From the NCBI RefSeq assembly GCF_021401345.1, contig NZ_JACBGE010000002.1, positions 1 to 64,000 on the forward strand: a stretch of 64,000 nucleotides of DNA, read 5' to 3'. Shown here piece after piece: positions 19,279-27,765 of the stretch. The DNA comes from Hydrogenophaga sp. NFH-34 (GTDB lineage Bacteria; Pseudomonadota; Gammaproteobacteria; Burkholderiales; Burkholderiaceae_C). The position numbers and the translations under genes were made by a program. The notes under the pieces are model-generated. The model had not been told where the DNA came from. It saw only the letters and a program-made list of their open reading frames with translations, and did no database searches. Positions within the stretch are counted from its first letter, which is position 1. Each line of letters starts with the position of its first letter.

Positions 19279-19280
19279 CC

Positions 19281-19631
19281 ATGAACGCCATCCGCCCTGC
19301 CCAATTCGACGACTGGCTGGCCCAGGCCGGCCAGGACCAGCCGGCCGCGCGCCCCGTGCTGCTGGACGTGCGCGAGCCCTGGGAATTCCAGACCGCCAGC
19401 GTCCCGCCGGCCGAGGGTTTCGATCTGGTGCACATGCCCATGCGCAGCGTGCCCGCGCGCTTTGCCGAACTGGACCGCGACCAGCCCATCGCCTGCCTGT
19501 GCCACCACGGCGCACGCAGCGCGCAGGTGGCCTATTTCCTGGCCGATCAGGGCTTTACCCGGGTGGTGAACGTGCAGGGCGGCATCGACGCCTGGTCGCA
19601 CGAGCGCGACCGCTCGGTGCCGCAGTACTGA
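19281..19631 (+). CDS. Single-domain rhodanese
   Basis: A 116-residue sulfurtransferase domain (GlpE/PspE-like). LLDVREPWEFQTASV is the usual N-terminal block and the active loop is C74HHGARS, so the persulfide-forming cysteine is present. No signal peptide, so it is cytoplasmic. It starts 2 bases after the methyltransferase stop and is followed closely by the TolC-family gene. The sulfur donor or acceptor is not evident. Confidence 0.92.
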   Translation: MNAIRPAQFDDWLAQAGQDQPAARPVLLDVREPWEFQTASVPPAEGFDLVHMPMRSVPARFAELDRDQPIACLCHHGARSAQVAYFLADQGFTRVVNVQGGIDAWSHERDRSVPQY

Positions 19632-19684
19632 GCCTGTCTGCCGATCACCCGAACCGCACCGCCGACACCGAAGGACGCTTCTCC

Positions 19685-21037
19685 ATGACCGCCGCCCCCA
19701 CCCGCCGCCCCCGCCTTGTTCCCTCCCGGCGCCTTGCGCTGGCTGCGTTGCTGGCGTGGGCCGGCAGCAGCGGTGCACAGGCCCAGAGCCTGGTCGACCT
19801 GTACGAAGCCGCGCGCGGTTTCGACGCCACCTACCTGTCGGCCCGCTCCCAGTACGACGCCAACCTGGCCAAGGCCGAGCAGGCCCGCGCCGGGGTGCGC
19901 CCGCAGGTGGGCCTGGGCGGCAGCGCCACCTGGTCCGACCGCAACAGCTCGGCCAACGTGCTGGACGGCAGCTACAACAACCAGGCCGTCACGCTCTCGG
20001 CCAGCCAGCCGCTGTACCGCCCCGCCAACAGCGCTGCGGCCGAACAGGGCCGGCTGTCGGTGAGCGTGGCCGAAGCCCAGCTGCAGGCCGCCGAGCAGGA
20101 ACTGATCGTGCGCACCACGCAGGCCTACTTCGATGTGCTGGCCGCGCAGGACACCGTGACCTTCGTGCAGGCGCAGAAAGCCGCCGTGGCCGAACAGCTC
20201 GCGGCCGCCAAGCGCAACTTCGAGGTCGGCACCTCCACCGTGACCGACTCGCGCGAAGCCCAAGCCCGTTACGACCTGGTGCTGGCGCAGGAAATCGCCG
20301 CCGAAAACGATCTGCGGGTCAAGAAGCTCGCGCTCGACCAGTTGGTCGGCCGCAGTGGCGTGGCGCCCAAGCCGCTGGCTGTGCCGGTGGCGCTGCCGGC
20401 CCTGGCACCCGCCGATCCGCAGGCCTGGGTGGGCCTGGCCGAGACCACGCACCCGAGCGTGCTGCAAGCCACGCAAGGCCTGGAAATCGCCCGCCTGGAG
20501 ACCGAAAAGGCCAAGGCCGGCGAGAAGCCCACGCTGGACCTGATCGGCCAGTACCAGGTGGCCCGCGGCCCGTCGTCGAGCAGCGCGATCCCCGGTTACG
20601 TGCGCAACAACACCGGCACCGTGGGCCTGCAGTTCAACCTGCCGCTGTACGCCGGTGGTGCGCTGCAGAACCGCATCAAGGAAACCCTGGCGCTGGAAGA
20701 CAAGGCCCGCACCGACCTCGAAGCCGCCCGGCGCGGCGTCGCGCAGGCCACCCGCAGCGCCTACTTTGGCGTGCTGTCGGGGCAGAGCCAGGTCAAGGCC
20801 CTGGAAGCGGCCGAAGCCTCCAGCCAGAGCGCCCTCGAAGCCAACCAGCTCGGCTACCAGGTGGGTGTGCGCATCAACATCGACGTGCTCAACGCCCAGA
20901 GCCAGCTGTTCCAGACCAAACGCGACCTGGCCGCCGCCCGCTACAACGTGCTGATCGGTGGCCTGCGCCTGAAGCAGGCCAGCGGCCAGCTCAAAGGCGA
21001 AGACCTGCAGGCCGTCAACGCCCTGCTGGTGCCCTGA
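19685..21037 (+). CDS. tolC: TolC-family outer-membrane efflux channel
   Basis: A 450-residue outer-membrane factor. Residues 1-34 form a signal peptide (twin basic start, LALAALLAWAGSSG, AQA cleavage site). Two homologous helical repeats follow, with the OEP motif SLVDLYEAARGFDATYLSAR near the start and an LYAGGALQNRIKETLA block in the second repeat, typical of TolC rather than OprM (no lipoprotein cysteine). It would serve as the exit duct for type I secretion or RND pumps such as the one upstream. Start chosen at the ATG following AAGGA. The symbol is used in the family sense. Confidence 0.9.
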   Translation: MTAAPTRRPRLVPSRRLALAALLAWAGSSGAQAQSLVDLYEAARGFDATYLSARSQYDANLAKAEQARAGVRPQVGLGGSATWSDRNSSANVLDGSYNNQAVTLSASQPLYRPANSAAAEQGRLSVSVAEAQLQAAEQELIVRTTQAYFDVLAAQDTVTFVQAQKAAVAEQLAAAKRNFEVGTSTVTDSREAQARYDLVLAQEIAAENDLRVKKLALDQLVGRSGVAPKPLAVPVALPALAPADPQAWVGLAETTHPSVLQATQGLEIARLETEKAKAGEKPTLDLIGQYQVARGPSSSSAIPGYVRNNTGTVGLQFNLPLYAGGALQNRIKETLALEDKARTDLEAARRGVAQATRSAYFGVLSGQSQVKALEAAEASSQSALEANQLGYQVGVRINIDVLNAQSQLFQTKRDLAAARYNVLIGGLRLKQASGQLKGEDLQAVNALLVP

Positions 21038-21129
21038 GCCCGCGCCGGCCGGCGCCCGGGCTGCGCTAAACTGCCCACCCGCGCCGCGCGCCGTTTCCGG
21101 CCCGCGGCCGCCCAACAGCAGAGGTTTCC

Positions 21130-21873
21130 ATGCAGCCAACGGTCAACGTGCTGTGCATCAAATGGGGCAAGAAGTACGGCCCCGAATACGTCAACAAACT
21201 GCACAGCATGGTCCGCCGCCACCTGCGGCGTCCGCACCGCTTCGTCTGCCTCACCGACGATGCCGACGGCATCGACTCGGCGGTCGAAGTGTTCCCCATC
21301 CCCGCCATCGGCTTTGACGAGTTCGACCAGCGCCAGCCCTGGAGCTTCGCGCACGGCTGGCTCAAGCTGACCAGCTTCGCCAGCCCGCTGTACGACCTGC
21401 AGGGCCGCACGCTGTTCCTGGATCTGGACATCGTCATCGTCGACAGCCTCGACCCGTTCTTCGATGCGCCCGGTGAATTCACCGTGATCCGCGAATGGGA
21501 CAAGAACGACGGCACCGGCAACACCTCGGTCTACCTGTACACCATCGGCGCCCACGCGGACGCGCTGGCGTACCTGAAGAACGAGTACCCGAAGTGCACC
21601 CAGGCCGTGCGCAATGAGCAGGAATTCATCACCGGCTTCCTCGGCCGCCAGGGCAAGGTCAGCTTCTGGCCCGACGCCTGGTGCCGCAGCTTCAAGCGGC
21701 ACTGCATGCGCCCGGGTCTGCGCGGCTGGTTCGAGCCGCCCATCATCCCCGACGGCGCGCGCGTGATCGCTTTCCACGGCAAACCCAACCCGCCCGATGC
21801 CATCCGGGGCGACAGCGGCAAGTGGTACCGCCGCGTCTTGCCGACCGCCTGGGTCGCCGAACACTGGCAATGA
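21130..21873 (+). CDS. Glycosyltransferase-like protein (GT-A fold)
   Basis: A 247-residue cytoplasmic protein. NVLCIKWGKKYGPEYVNKL opens it, and RTLFLDLDIVIVDSLDPFF carries a DxD metal/nucleotide-sugar motif (LDLDIVI). The end has IIPDGARVIAFHGKPNPPDA, resembling the HxGxxKP end motif of GT8-like retaining transferases. It lies directly before the Kdo transferase gene, so a role in core lipopolysaccharide or capsule assembly is likely. The acceptor and sugar are unknown. The family as a whole is usually labelled hypothetical or glycosyltransferase. Confidence 0.7.
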   Translation: MQPTVNVLCIKWGKKYGPEYVNKLHSMVRRHLRRPHRFVCLTDDADGIDSAVEVFPIPAIGFDEFDQRQPWSFAHGWLKLTSFASPLYDLQGRTLFLDLDIVIVDSLDPFFDAPGEFTVIREWDKNDGTGNTSVYLYTIGAHADALAYLKNEYPKCTQAVRNEQEFITGFLGRQGKVSFWPDAWCRSFKRHCMRPGLRGWFEPPIIPDGARVIAFHGKPNPPDAIRGDSGKWYRRVLPTAWVAEHWQ

Positions 21874-21955
21874 GCCGGTTGACCCTGCGCCGCTGCGCGG
21901 CGCCCGTGGCTCGGCCAGGCCGGCGCGCCGGCCGTCCCCTCTGAGCACGGCGCTC

Positions 21956-23950
21956 ATGAGCGGCCCCGGCTGGCAGCACCACCTCTACCGCGCCGCGATG
22001 CGGCTGGCGCTGTGGCCCGCGCTCGGCTGGATCGCCTGGCGCGGCCTGCGCGAGCCCGGCTACCGGCGCCAGTTCGGCGAACGCCTGGGTTTCGTCGAAG
22101 CACGGCCGTCGTCCTTCGGCGGCCTGCTGATCCACGCGGCATCGGCCGGCGAATCGCAGGCCGCCATTCCGCTGATCGAAGCGCTGCGGCGCCAGTGGCC
22201 CGACCACACGATCACGCTCAGCACCACCACCCCCACCGGCGCCGACACGCTGCGCCGGCATTTCGGCGACGCCTTGCGCCACGTGCACCTGCCGCTGGAC
22301 ACGCCCGGCGCGGTGCGCCGCTTTCTGGACCGCCTGCAACCCGGCCGGGTGATCCTGCTGGAGCGCGAAATCTGGCCGGAACTGCTGCACCAGTGCCGAC
22401 AGCGCGTGATCCCGGTGGCCCTGGTCAATGCCCGGCTGTCCGAACGCTCGGCCCGCGGGCACGCCAGGGCCCGGGGCCTGTTCGGCCCGATCTGGCCGCA
22501 ACTGGCCCAGGTGATCGCGGCCGATGACGAGGTCCGCGACCGGTTCGCCCGGCTGGGCGTGCCGCCCGAGCGGCTGCACACCGCGGGCAACCTCAAGTTC
22601 GACCTGCCCGAACCGCCCGCCGCCACCCCGGCACCCGGGCTCGCCGGCCGCCACGTGGTCGTGGCAGGCAGCACGCACGCGGCCGAAGAAGCCGCCCTGC
22701 TGGCCGGCTGGCCAGCGCTGGCGCAGCGCCACCCCGGCGCACTGCTGGTGCTGGTGCCACGCCATCCCCAGCGCTTCGAGGCCGTGGCCCAGGACCTGCT
22801 GGCGCGCCGGATCGCCTTCGTGCGCCACAGCCGGGGCGAACATCCCGGCCCCGACACCGCGGTGCTGCTGGCCGACACCATGGGCGAACTGCCGCACTGG
22901 TACGCCCAGGCCGCCGTGTGTTTCGTCGGTGGCAGCCTGGCCCCCATCGGGGGCCACAACGCGCTGGAAGCCATGGCCGCCGGCAAGCCGGTGTTCTTCG
23001 GGCCGCACACCTTCAATTTCGACACGCTCTACCAGGCCGTGGTGGCCGCCGATGCCGGGCGCCGGGTGGCCGATGGTGCCGCGCTGCTGAGCGCCATCGA
23101 CCACGGCCTGGCCGACCCGGACGGCATGCGCGCCCTGGGTGAACGCGCCCGCGCTTTCACCCGCGCGCACCGCGGCGCCACCGACCGCACGCTGCAATGG
23201 CTGGCCCCGCTGTGGGCCGGCGACGACCCTGCCGCCCTCACCCCGGTGGCGGTGCAAACCGGCGTGCGCAGCGTCGTCTGGCACGACGGCGTGCTGCTGC
23301 CCCAGGGCCTCGGCGCCGCGCAGTTCGTGCCCCCGCCCCAGGCCGATGCCCTGGCCACCGGCAGCGGCCGCGGCCAGGTGCACCGCCTGACGCAGGACGG
23401 GGTGCCGGTGTTGCTGCGCCACTACCGCCGCGGCGGCCTGATGGCCCGGCTGAGCGAAGACCGCTTCTGGCGCGAGCGCCCCGAAGCCAGCCGCGCCATG
23501 CGCGAATACGCCCTGCTGCGGCTGCTGCGCCACTGGCGCCTGCCCGTGCCCCGGCCGGTCGCGGCGCTGTTCACCCGCCGGGGTCCGCTGACCTACCAGG
23601 CCGACATCCAGGTCGGGCTGCTGCCGGGCACCCGCAACGTGGTGCAGCGGCTGGACGACGCCCCGCTGTCAGCCGCCGAATGGCAGGCCCTGGGCCGCGC
23701 CATCCGGCAACTGCACGACCGGCAGGTGTTCCACGCCGACCTGAACGCCCACAACCTGCTGCTCGATGCCGACGGCCAGCCCTGGATCGTCGACTTCGAC
23801 AAATGCGGCCTGCGCCCGGGCACGGCCTGGAAAGCGCAGAACCTGGCGCGCCTGCAGCGCTCGCTGCGCAAGGAAGCCGGCCGCCGCCAGCCCTTCCACT
23901 GGCGCGAGGACGACTGGGCCCACCTGCAGCACGGTTACGGCGCGCCCTGA
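21956..23950 (+). CDS. waaA: Kdo transferase WaaA fused to a Kdo-kinase-like domain
   Basis: A 664-residue protein with two halves. Residues 1-430 are WaaA: HAASAGESQAAIPLI, LSTTTPTGAD, LEREIWPELL and GGSLAPIGGHNALEAMAAGKPVFFGP are all family blocks, and it would add Kdo to lipid IVA at the inner-membrane face. Residues about 450-664 resemble KdkA/WaaP-type lipopolysaccharide kinases: HADLNAHNLLLDADG holds the catalytic Asp and Asn, and WIVDFDKC the metal Asp. No stop or frameshift separates them, so transfer and phosphorylation of Kdo appear fused. Start chosen at the ATG at 21956; upstream codons are not family-like. Confidence 0.9.
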   Translation: MSGPGWQHHLYRAAMRLALWPALGWIAWRGLREPGYRRQFGERLGFVEARPSSFGGLLIHAASAGESQAAIPLIEALRRQWPDHTITLSTTTPTGADTLRRHFGDALRHVHLPLDTPGAVRRFLDRLQPGRVILLEREIWPELLHQCRQRVIPVALVNARLSERSARGHARARGLFGPIWPQLAQVIAADDEVRDRFARLGVPPERLHTAGNLKFDLPEPPAATPAPGLAGRHVVVAGSTHAAEEAALLAGWPALAQRHPGALLVLVPRHPQRFEAVAQDLLARRIAFVRHSRGEHPGPDTAVLLADTMGELPHWYAQAAVCFVGGSLAPIGGHNALEAMAAGKPVFFGPHTFNFDTLYQAVVAADAGRRVADGAALLSAIDHGLADPDGMRALGERARAFTRAHRGATDRTLQWLAPLWAGDDPAALTPVAVQTGVRSVVWHDGVLLPQGLGAAQFVPPPQADALATGSGRGQVHRLTQDGVPVLLRHYRRGGLMARLSEDRFWRERPEASRAMREYALLRLLRHWRLPVPRPVAALFTRRGPLTYQADIQVGLLPGTRNVVQRLDDAPLSAAEWQALGRAIRQLHDRQVFHADLNAHNLLLDADGQPWIVDFDKCGLRPGTAWKAQNLARLQRSLRKEAGRRQPFHWREDDWAHLQHGYGAP

Positions 23951-23989
23951 GCCTGGCCCTGCCGGACTTGCGGCACACTGCCGGGCACC

Positions 23990-25024
23990 ATGGCCGCCCC
24001 TGCCGACCTCATCGTCGCCCGCCCCGAAGGCCTCTACTGCCCGGCGGGCGACTTCTTCATCGACCCCTGGCGGCCGGTGGATCGAGCGGTGATCACGCAC
24101 GGCCATTCGGACCATGCGCGCACCGGCCATGCGCACTACCTGGCGCACATCCACAGCGCCGGCACGCTGCGCCAGCGGCTGGGCGACCACATCCCCCTGC
24201 AGACGCTGGACTACGGCGAGGTGATCGAACACCACGGCGTGCGCCTGTCGCTGCACCCGGCAGGCCACGTGCTGGGCTCGGCCCAGGTGCGGCTGGAACA
24301 GGGCGGCCGGGTGTGGGTGGCCTCTGGCGACTACAAGACCGAGGCCGACGGCACCTGCACGCCCTTCGAGCCGGTGCGCTGCGACACCTTCATCACCGAA
24401 AGCACCTTCGGCCTGCCCATCTACCGCTGGCCCGCGCAAGCGGTGTTGTTCGGGCAGATCAACGCCTGGTGGCGCCGCAATGCCGACGCGGGCCGCGCCT
24501 CGGTGCTGCTGTGTTACGCCTTCGGCAAGGCCCAACGCCTCCTGCACGGGGTGGACGCCAGCATCGGCCCCATCGTCGTGCACGGTGCGGTGGAGCCGCT
24601 GAACGCGGTGTACCGCGCGGCCGGTGTGGGTTTGCCGCCCACGCACCGCGTGACCGAACTGGACAAGACCGCGCTGCGGCGCGCGCTGGTGGTGGCCCCA
24701 CCCTCGGCCCAGGGCACACCGTGGATGCAGCGCTTCGGCGCCGACGCGGTGGACGCCTTTGCCAGCGGCTGGATGCTGGTGCGCGGCACGCGGCGGCGGC
24801 GCGGGGTGGACCGGGGCTTTGTCATGTCGGACCACGCTGACTGGCCGGGGCTGATGAGCGCCATCAAAGCGACCGGGGCCGAACACATCCGTGTGACGCA
24901 CGGCAGCGTGCCGGTGCTGGTGCGCTGGCTGACCGAACAGGGTCTGGACGCTCAGCCCTTCGAGACCGCCTACGGCGACGAGGACGCCGCCGACCAGGCC
25001 ACACCCGAGGCGCCCGCACCGTGA
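23990..25024 (+). CDS. Ligase-associated MBL-fold DNA exonuclease
   Basis: A 344-residue metallo-beta-lactamase/beta-CASP protein. THGHSDHARTGH is the metal-binding HxHxDH motif, followed by HPAGHVLGSAQV, GDYKTEADGTC and FVMSDHADW. Proteins of this branch are encoded with Lhr-type helicases, a phosphoesterase and an ATP-dependent ligase in a bacterial DNA-repair set. Here it precedes the ligase by 58 bases, but the helicase and phosphoesterase are missing. The last 15 residues are a low-complexity acidic/Pro tail. Confidence 0.9.
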   Translation: MAAPADLIVARPEGLYCPAGDFFIDPWRPVDRAVITHGHSDHARTGHAHYLAHIHSAGTLRQRLGDHIPLQTLDYGEVIEHHGVRLSLHPAGHVLGSAQVRLEQGGRVWVASGDYKTEADGTCTPFEPVRCDTFITESTFGLPIYRWPAQAVLFGQINAWWRRNADAGRASVLLCYAFGKAQRLLHGVDASIGPIVVHGAVEPLNAVYRAAGVGLPPTHRVTELDKTALRRALVVAPPSAQGTPWMQRFGADAVDAFASGWMLVRGTRRRRGVDRGFVMSDHADWPGLMSAIKATGAEHIRVTHGSVPVLVRWLTEQGLDAQPFETAYGDEDAADQATPEAPAP

Positions 25025-25082
25025 AAGCGGCACCGTCGCACCCGGAAAGCCGCGCCACCGCCTGCCGGACGGAGGCTGGCTG

Positions 25083-26786
25083 ATGCAGCGCTTCGCCGCC
25101 CTCTACCGCGAGCTGGACGCCAGCACCGCCATCCGCGACAAGCAGTCCGCACTGCAGCGCTACTTCCGCGAGGCGCCGGCCGAAGACGCGGCCTGGGCGG
25201 TGTACTTTCTGGCCGGCGGCAAACCGCGCCAGACCGTGCCCACCCGCGCGCTGCGCGAACTGGCACAAGGCGCCGCAGGCCTGCCCGAATGGCTGTTCGA
25301 AGAGAGCTACCAGACCGTGGGCGACCTGGCCGAAACCGTGTCGCTGCTGCTGCCCCCGGCCAGCACGCCGGTGGACCGGGGTCTGGCCGAATGGCTCACG
25401 CAGCACCTGCTGCCGCTGCGCGGCCTGCCCGCCGAGACACTGGCCGAGCGCCTGCAGGCGCAGTGGGCCACCCTGCCCGACGACCAGCGCTTCGTCTACT
25501 TCAAGCTCATCACCGGCGGTTTTCGCGTCGGAGTCTCGAAGCTGCAGGTGACGCAGGCGCTGGCCGCCGTGGCGGGCGTGGACGCCCAGCGCATGGCGCA
25601 GCGGCTGATGGGCTACACCGCCACCGGACGCACGCCCTCCGGCGATCACTACCGCGCCCTGATCGCCCCGGAGAACGCGCTCGAACAGCAGCGCGCCACC
25701 AGCGGCCAGCCCTACCCGTTCTTCCTGGCGCACCCGCTGGCCGAGCCCGTGGACCGCTTCGACGACCTGCTGGGGCCACCGGCCGACTGGCAGGTGGAAT
25801 GGAAGTGGGACGGCATCCGTGCGCAGCTCGTCAAGCGCACGGGCCAGGTGTGGCTGTGGTCCCGCGGCGAAGAACTGGTGACCGAACGCTTTCCCGAACT
25901 CGCCGCCCTCGGCGAGGCCCTGCCCGATGGCACCGTGCTCGATGGCGAGATCGTGGTCTGGCACCGACCCGCGCAGGGGGCCACCCCCGACGGCCTGGGG
26001 ACTCCGCAACCCTTTGCCGAGCTGCAAAAGCGCATCACCCGCAAGACCCTGGGCCCCAAGCTGCTGCGCGAACTGCTGGTCGTCCTGCTTGCCTACGACC
26101 TGATCGAACACGCCGGGCAGGACCTGCGCGAACAGCCGCTGCACGAGCGCCGTGCGGCGCTGGACGCGCTGGTGCAAGACCTCAACCACCCGCTGCTGAT
26201 CGCCAGCCCGGTGCTGGCCGGCGCCACCTGGGCCGAGCTGGCCGCGCTGCGCGAACAGGCGCGCGAGCGCGGCACCGAAGGCTTCATGCTCAAGCCGCGC
26301 AGCAGCGCCTATGGCGTGGGCCGCACCAAGGCCGCCGGCACCTGGTGGAAGTGGAAGATCGACCCCATGAGCGTGGACGCGGTGCTGATCTACGCCCAGC
26401 GCGGCCACGGCCGCCGCGCCAGCGTGTACAGCGACTACACCTTTGCCGTGTGGAACGCGCCGCCCGGCACCGAGGGCCGGCAACTGGTGCCGTTCGCCAA
26501 GGCCTATTCGGGCCTGAGCGACGCCGAGATGGCGCGGGTCGACGCCATCATCCGCGCCACCACCATCGAAAGCTTCGGCCCGGTGCGCAGCGTGCGGCCG
26601 ACGCTGGTCTTCGAGTTGGGCTTTGAAGGCATCGCGCACAGCCCGCGCCACAAGAGCGGCATCGCGGTGCGCTTTCCGCGCATGCTGCGCTGGCGCGAGG
26701 ACAAACCGGTGGAGGAAGCCGACTCGCTGCAGACGCTGGCGGCGCTGCTGCCCGCTGCGCCGGGGGCCCCCGCTCAGCCGGGCTGA
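25083..26786 (+). CDS. ATP-dependent DNA ligase (LigB/Lhr-associated type)
   Basis: A 567-residue ligase. The N-terminal DNA-binding domain spans about 1-200. Motif I is VEWKWDGIR with nucleotidylated Lys241; TVLDGEIVVW is motif III; and GFMLKPRSSAYGVGRTKAAGTWWKWK covers the later adenylation motifs. An OB-fold domain ends the protein. It joins nicks using ATP, unlike the NAD-dependent LigA. The ATG at 25083 is 58 bases after the exonuclease. A small insert (PAQGATPDGLGTP, about residues 297-309) next to motif III is encoded by a repeat-like G/C block. Its 3' end overlaps the convergent lysR by 13 bases. Confidence 0.93.
   Translation: MQRFAALYRELDASTAIRDKQSALQRYFREAPAEDAAWAVYFLAGGKPRQTVPTRALRELAQGAAGLPEWLFEESYQTVGDLAETVSLLLPPASTPVDRGLAEWLTQHLLPLRGLPAETLAERLQAQWATLPDDQRFVYFKLITGGFRVGVSKLQVTQALAAVAGVDAQRMAQRLMGYTATGRTPSGDHYRALIAPENALEQQRATSGQPYPFFLAHPLAEPVDRFDDLLGPPADWQVEWKWDGIRAQLVKRTGQVWLWSRGEELVTERFPELAALGEALPDGTVLDGEIVVWHRPAQGATPDGLGTPQPFAELQKRITRKTLGPKLLRELLVVLLAYDLIEHAGQDLREQPLHERRAALDALVQDLNHPLLIASPVLAGATWAELAALREQARERGTEGFMLKPRSSAYGVGRTKAAGTWWKWKIDPMSVDAVLIYAQRGHGRRASVYSDYTFAVWNAPPGTEGRQLVPFAKAYSGLSDAEMARVDAIIRATTIESFGPVRSVRPTLVFELGFEGIAHSPRHKSGIAVRFPRMLRWREDKPVEEADSLQTLAALLPAAPGAPAQPG
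25971..26006. repeat. Short REP-like block inside the DNA ligase gene
   Basis: The block GCGCAGGGGGCCACCCCCG, followed by GCCTGGGG, resembles the left part of the element at 15716-15800. It adds about 12 Pro/Gly-rich residues after motif III of the ligase. It is shorter and less certain than the elements in fdsB and the RND pump. Confidence 0.4.
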
Positions 26787-27673
26787 GCCGGCACCGCCAG
26801 CACGGCCACCAGGTGGTCGATCAGCGCGCGCACCTTGGGCGCGGTGTAGCGCGACGCCGCGAACAGCAGGTAGGCCGTGCCCTGGTAATGGGTGTCGAAG
26901 GCCCAGTCGGCCAGCAGGCGCACCACACGGCCTGCTGCCAGGGCCTCGCGGGCGCCGAAGTCGGGCATGCAGCCGATGCCCAGGCCCGCTTCCACCGCCG
27001 CCAGCCGCATCTCGCTGTGGTTGACGGTGTAGCGGCCGCTGACCGGCACCTCGGCCACATCGTCGCCCCGCACGAAGCGCCAGCGGCCGTCGCGCTCCTG
27101 CTCGCCCAGCGCGATGCAGCTGTGCGCCATCAGGTCTTCGGGCGTGTGCACCGGGGCGTGCGCCGCCAGGTAGGCCGGGCTGGCCAGCACCCACTGCTGC
27201 ACCGGCATCAGGGCGCGCGCCACCATGCCAGGCGGCGGGTCGTCGGTCAGGCGCACCACCAGATCGACCCCTTCGCGCAGCGCGTCCACGGGCCGGTCCT
27301 GCACCAGAAAGTGCACGTCCACCTCGGGGAAACGCTGCAGGAAATCCAGCACCGGCCGGTGCAGCACCTGGCGCGCAAAGGCCTTGGGCGCGCTGATGCG
27401 CACGCGCCCACGCGGCGTGCCCACATGGCCTTCGGCCACTTCCAGCGTGGCGCGCGCGGCGGCCACCATGGCGCGGCCGTGTTCGAGCACGGCCAGGCCG
27501 GCATCGGTCAGCCGCAGTTGCCGCGTGGTGCGTTGCAGCAGGGCCAGGCCCAGGGCTTTTTCCAGCCGCGCCACCTGGCGGCTGATGGCCGAAGGCGTGA
27601 CGCCCTGGCGCCGTGCGGCGGCCGAAAAGCTGCCTGCCTCGGCCACCCGCACGAAGGCCACCAGCTCCTGCAT
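26774..27673 (-). CDS. LysR-family transcriptional regulator
   Basis: A 299-residue LysR regulator of the CrgA/DsdC-like group. LVAFVRVAEAGSFSAAARRQGVTPSAISRQVARLEK is the winged helix, and RGRVRISAPKAFARQVLHRPVLDF begins the effector domain. The ATG at 27673 has AGGA five bases upstream; a GTG at 27700 would add nine residues (VGTNDFQDV) and is an acceptable alternative. It is divergent from the EamA transporter and probably regulates it. Confidence 0.9.
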   Translation of the reverse strand: MQELVAFVRVAEAGSFSAAARRQGVTPSAISRQVARLEKALGLALLQRTTRQLRLTDAGLAVLEHGRAMVAAARATLEVAEGHVGTPRGRVRISAPKAFARQVLHRPVLDFLQRFPEVDVHFLVQDRPVDALREGVDLVVRLTDDPPPGMVARALMPVQQWVLASPAYLAAHAPVHTPEDLMAHSCIALGEQERDGRWRFVRGDDVAEVPVSGRYTVNHSEMRLAAVEAGLGIGCMPDFGAREALAAGRVVRLLADWAFDTHYQGTAYLLFAASRYTAPKVRALIDHLVAVLAVPAQPG

Positions 27674-27740
27674 CACGTCCTGAAAGTCATTGGTTCCCAC
27701 GGCGCACAACTCCTGTTCCAGCGGCCAGTCTAGTCGGCGC

Positions 27741-27752
27741 GGGACCGGTCCC
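27741..27752. promoter_or_regulatory. 12-bp perfect palindrome between lysR and EamA gene
   Basis: GGGACCGGTCCC lies in the 92-bp divergent region, 14 bases upstream of the EamA start. A -10-like AACAAT follows. It could be the operator for the LysR regulator, though such G/C palindromes are not rare at this base composition. Confidence 0.3.
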
Positions 27753-27765
27753 GAACAATCGCCGC

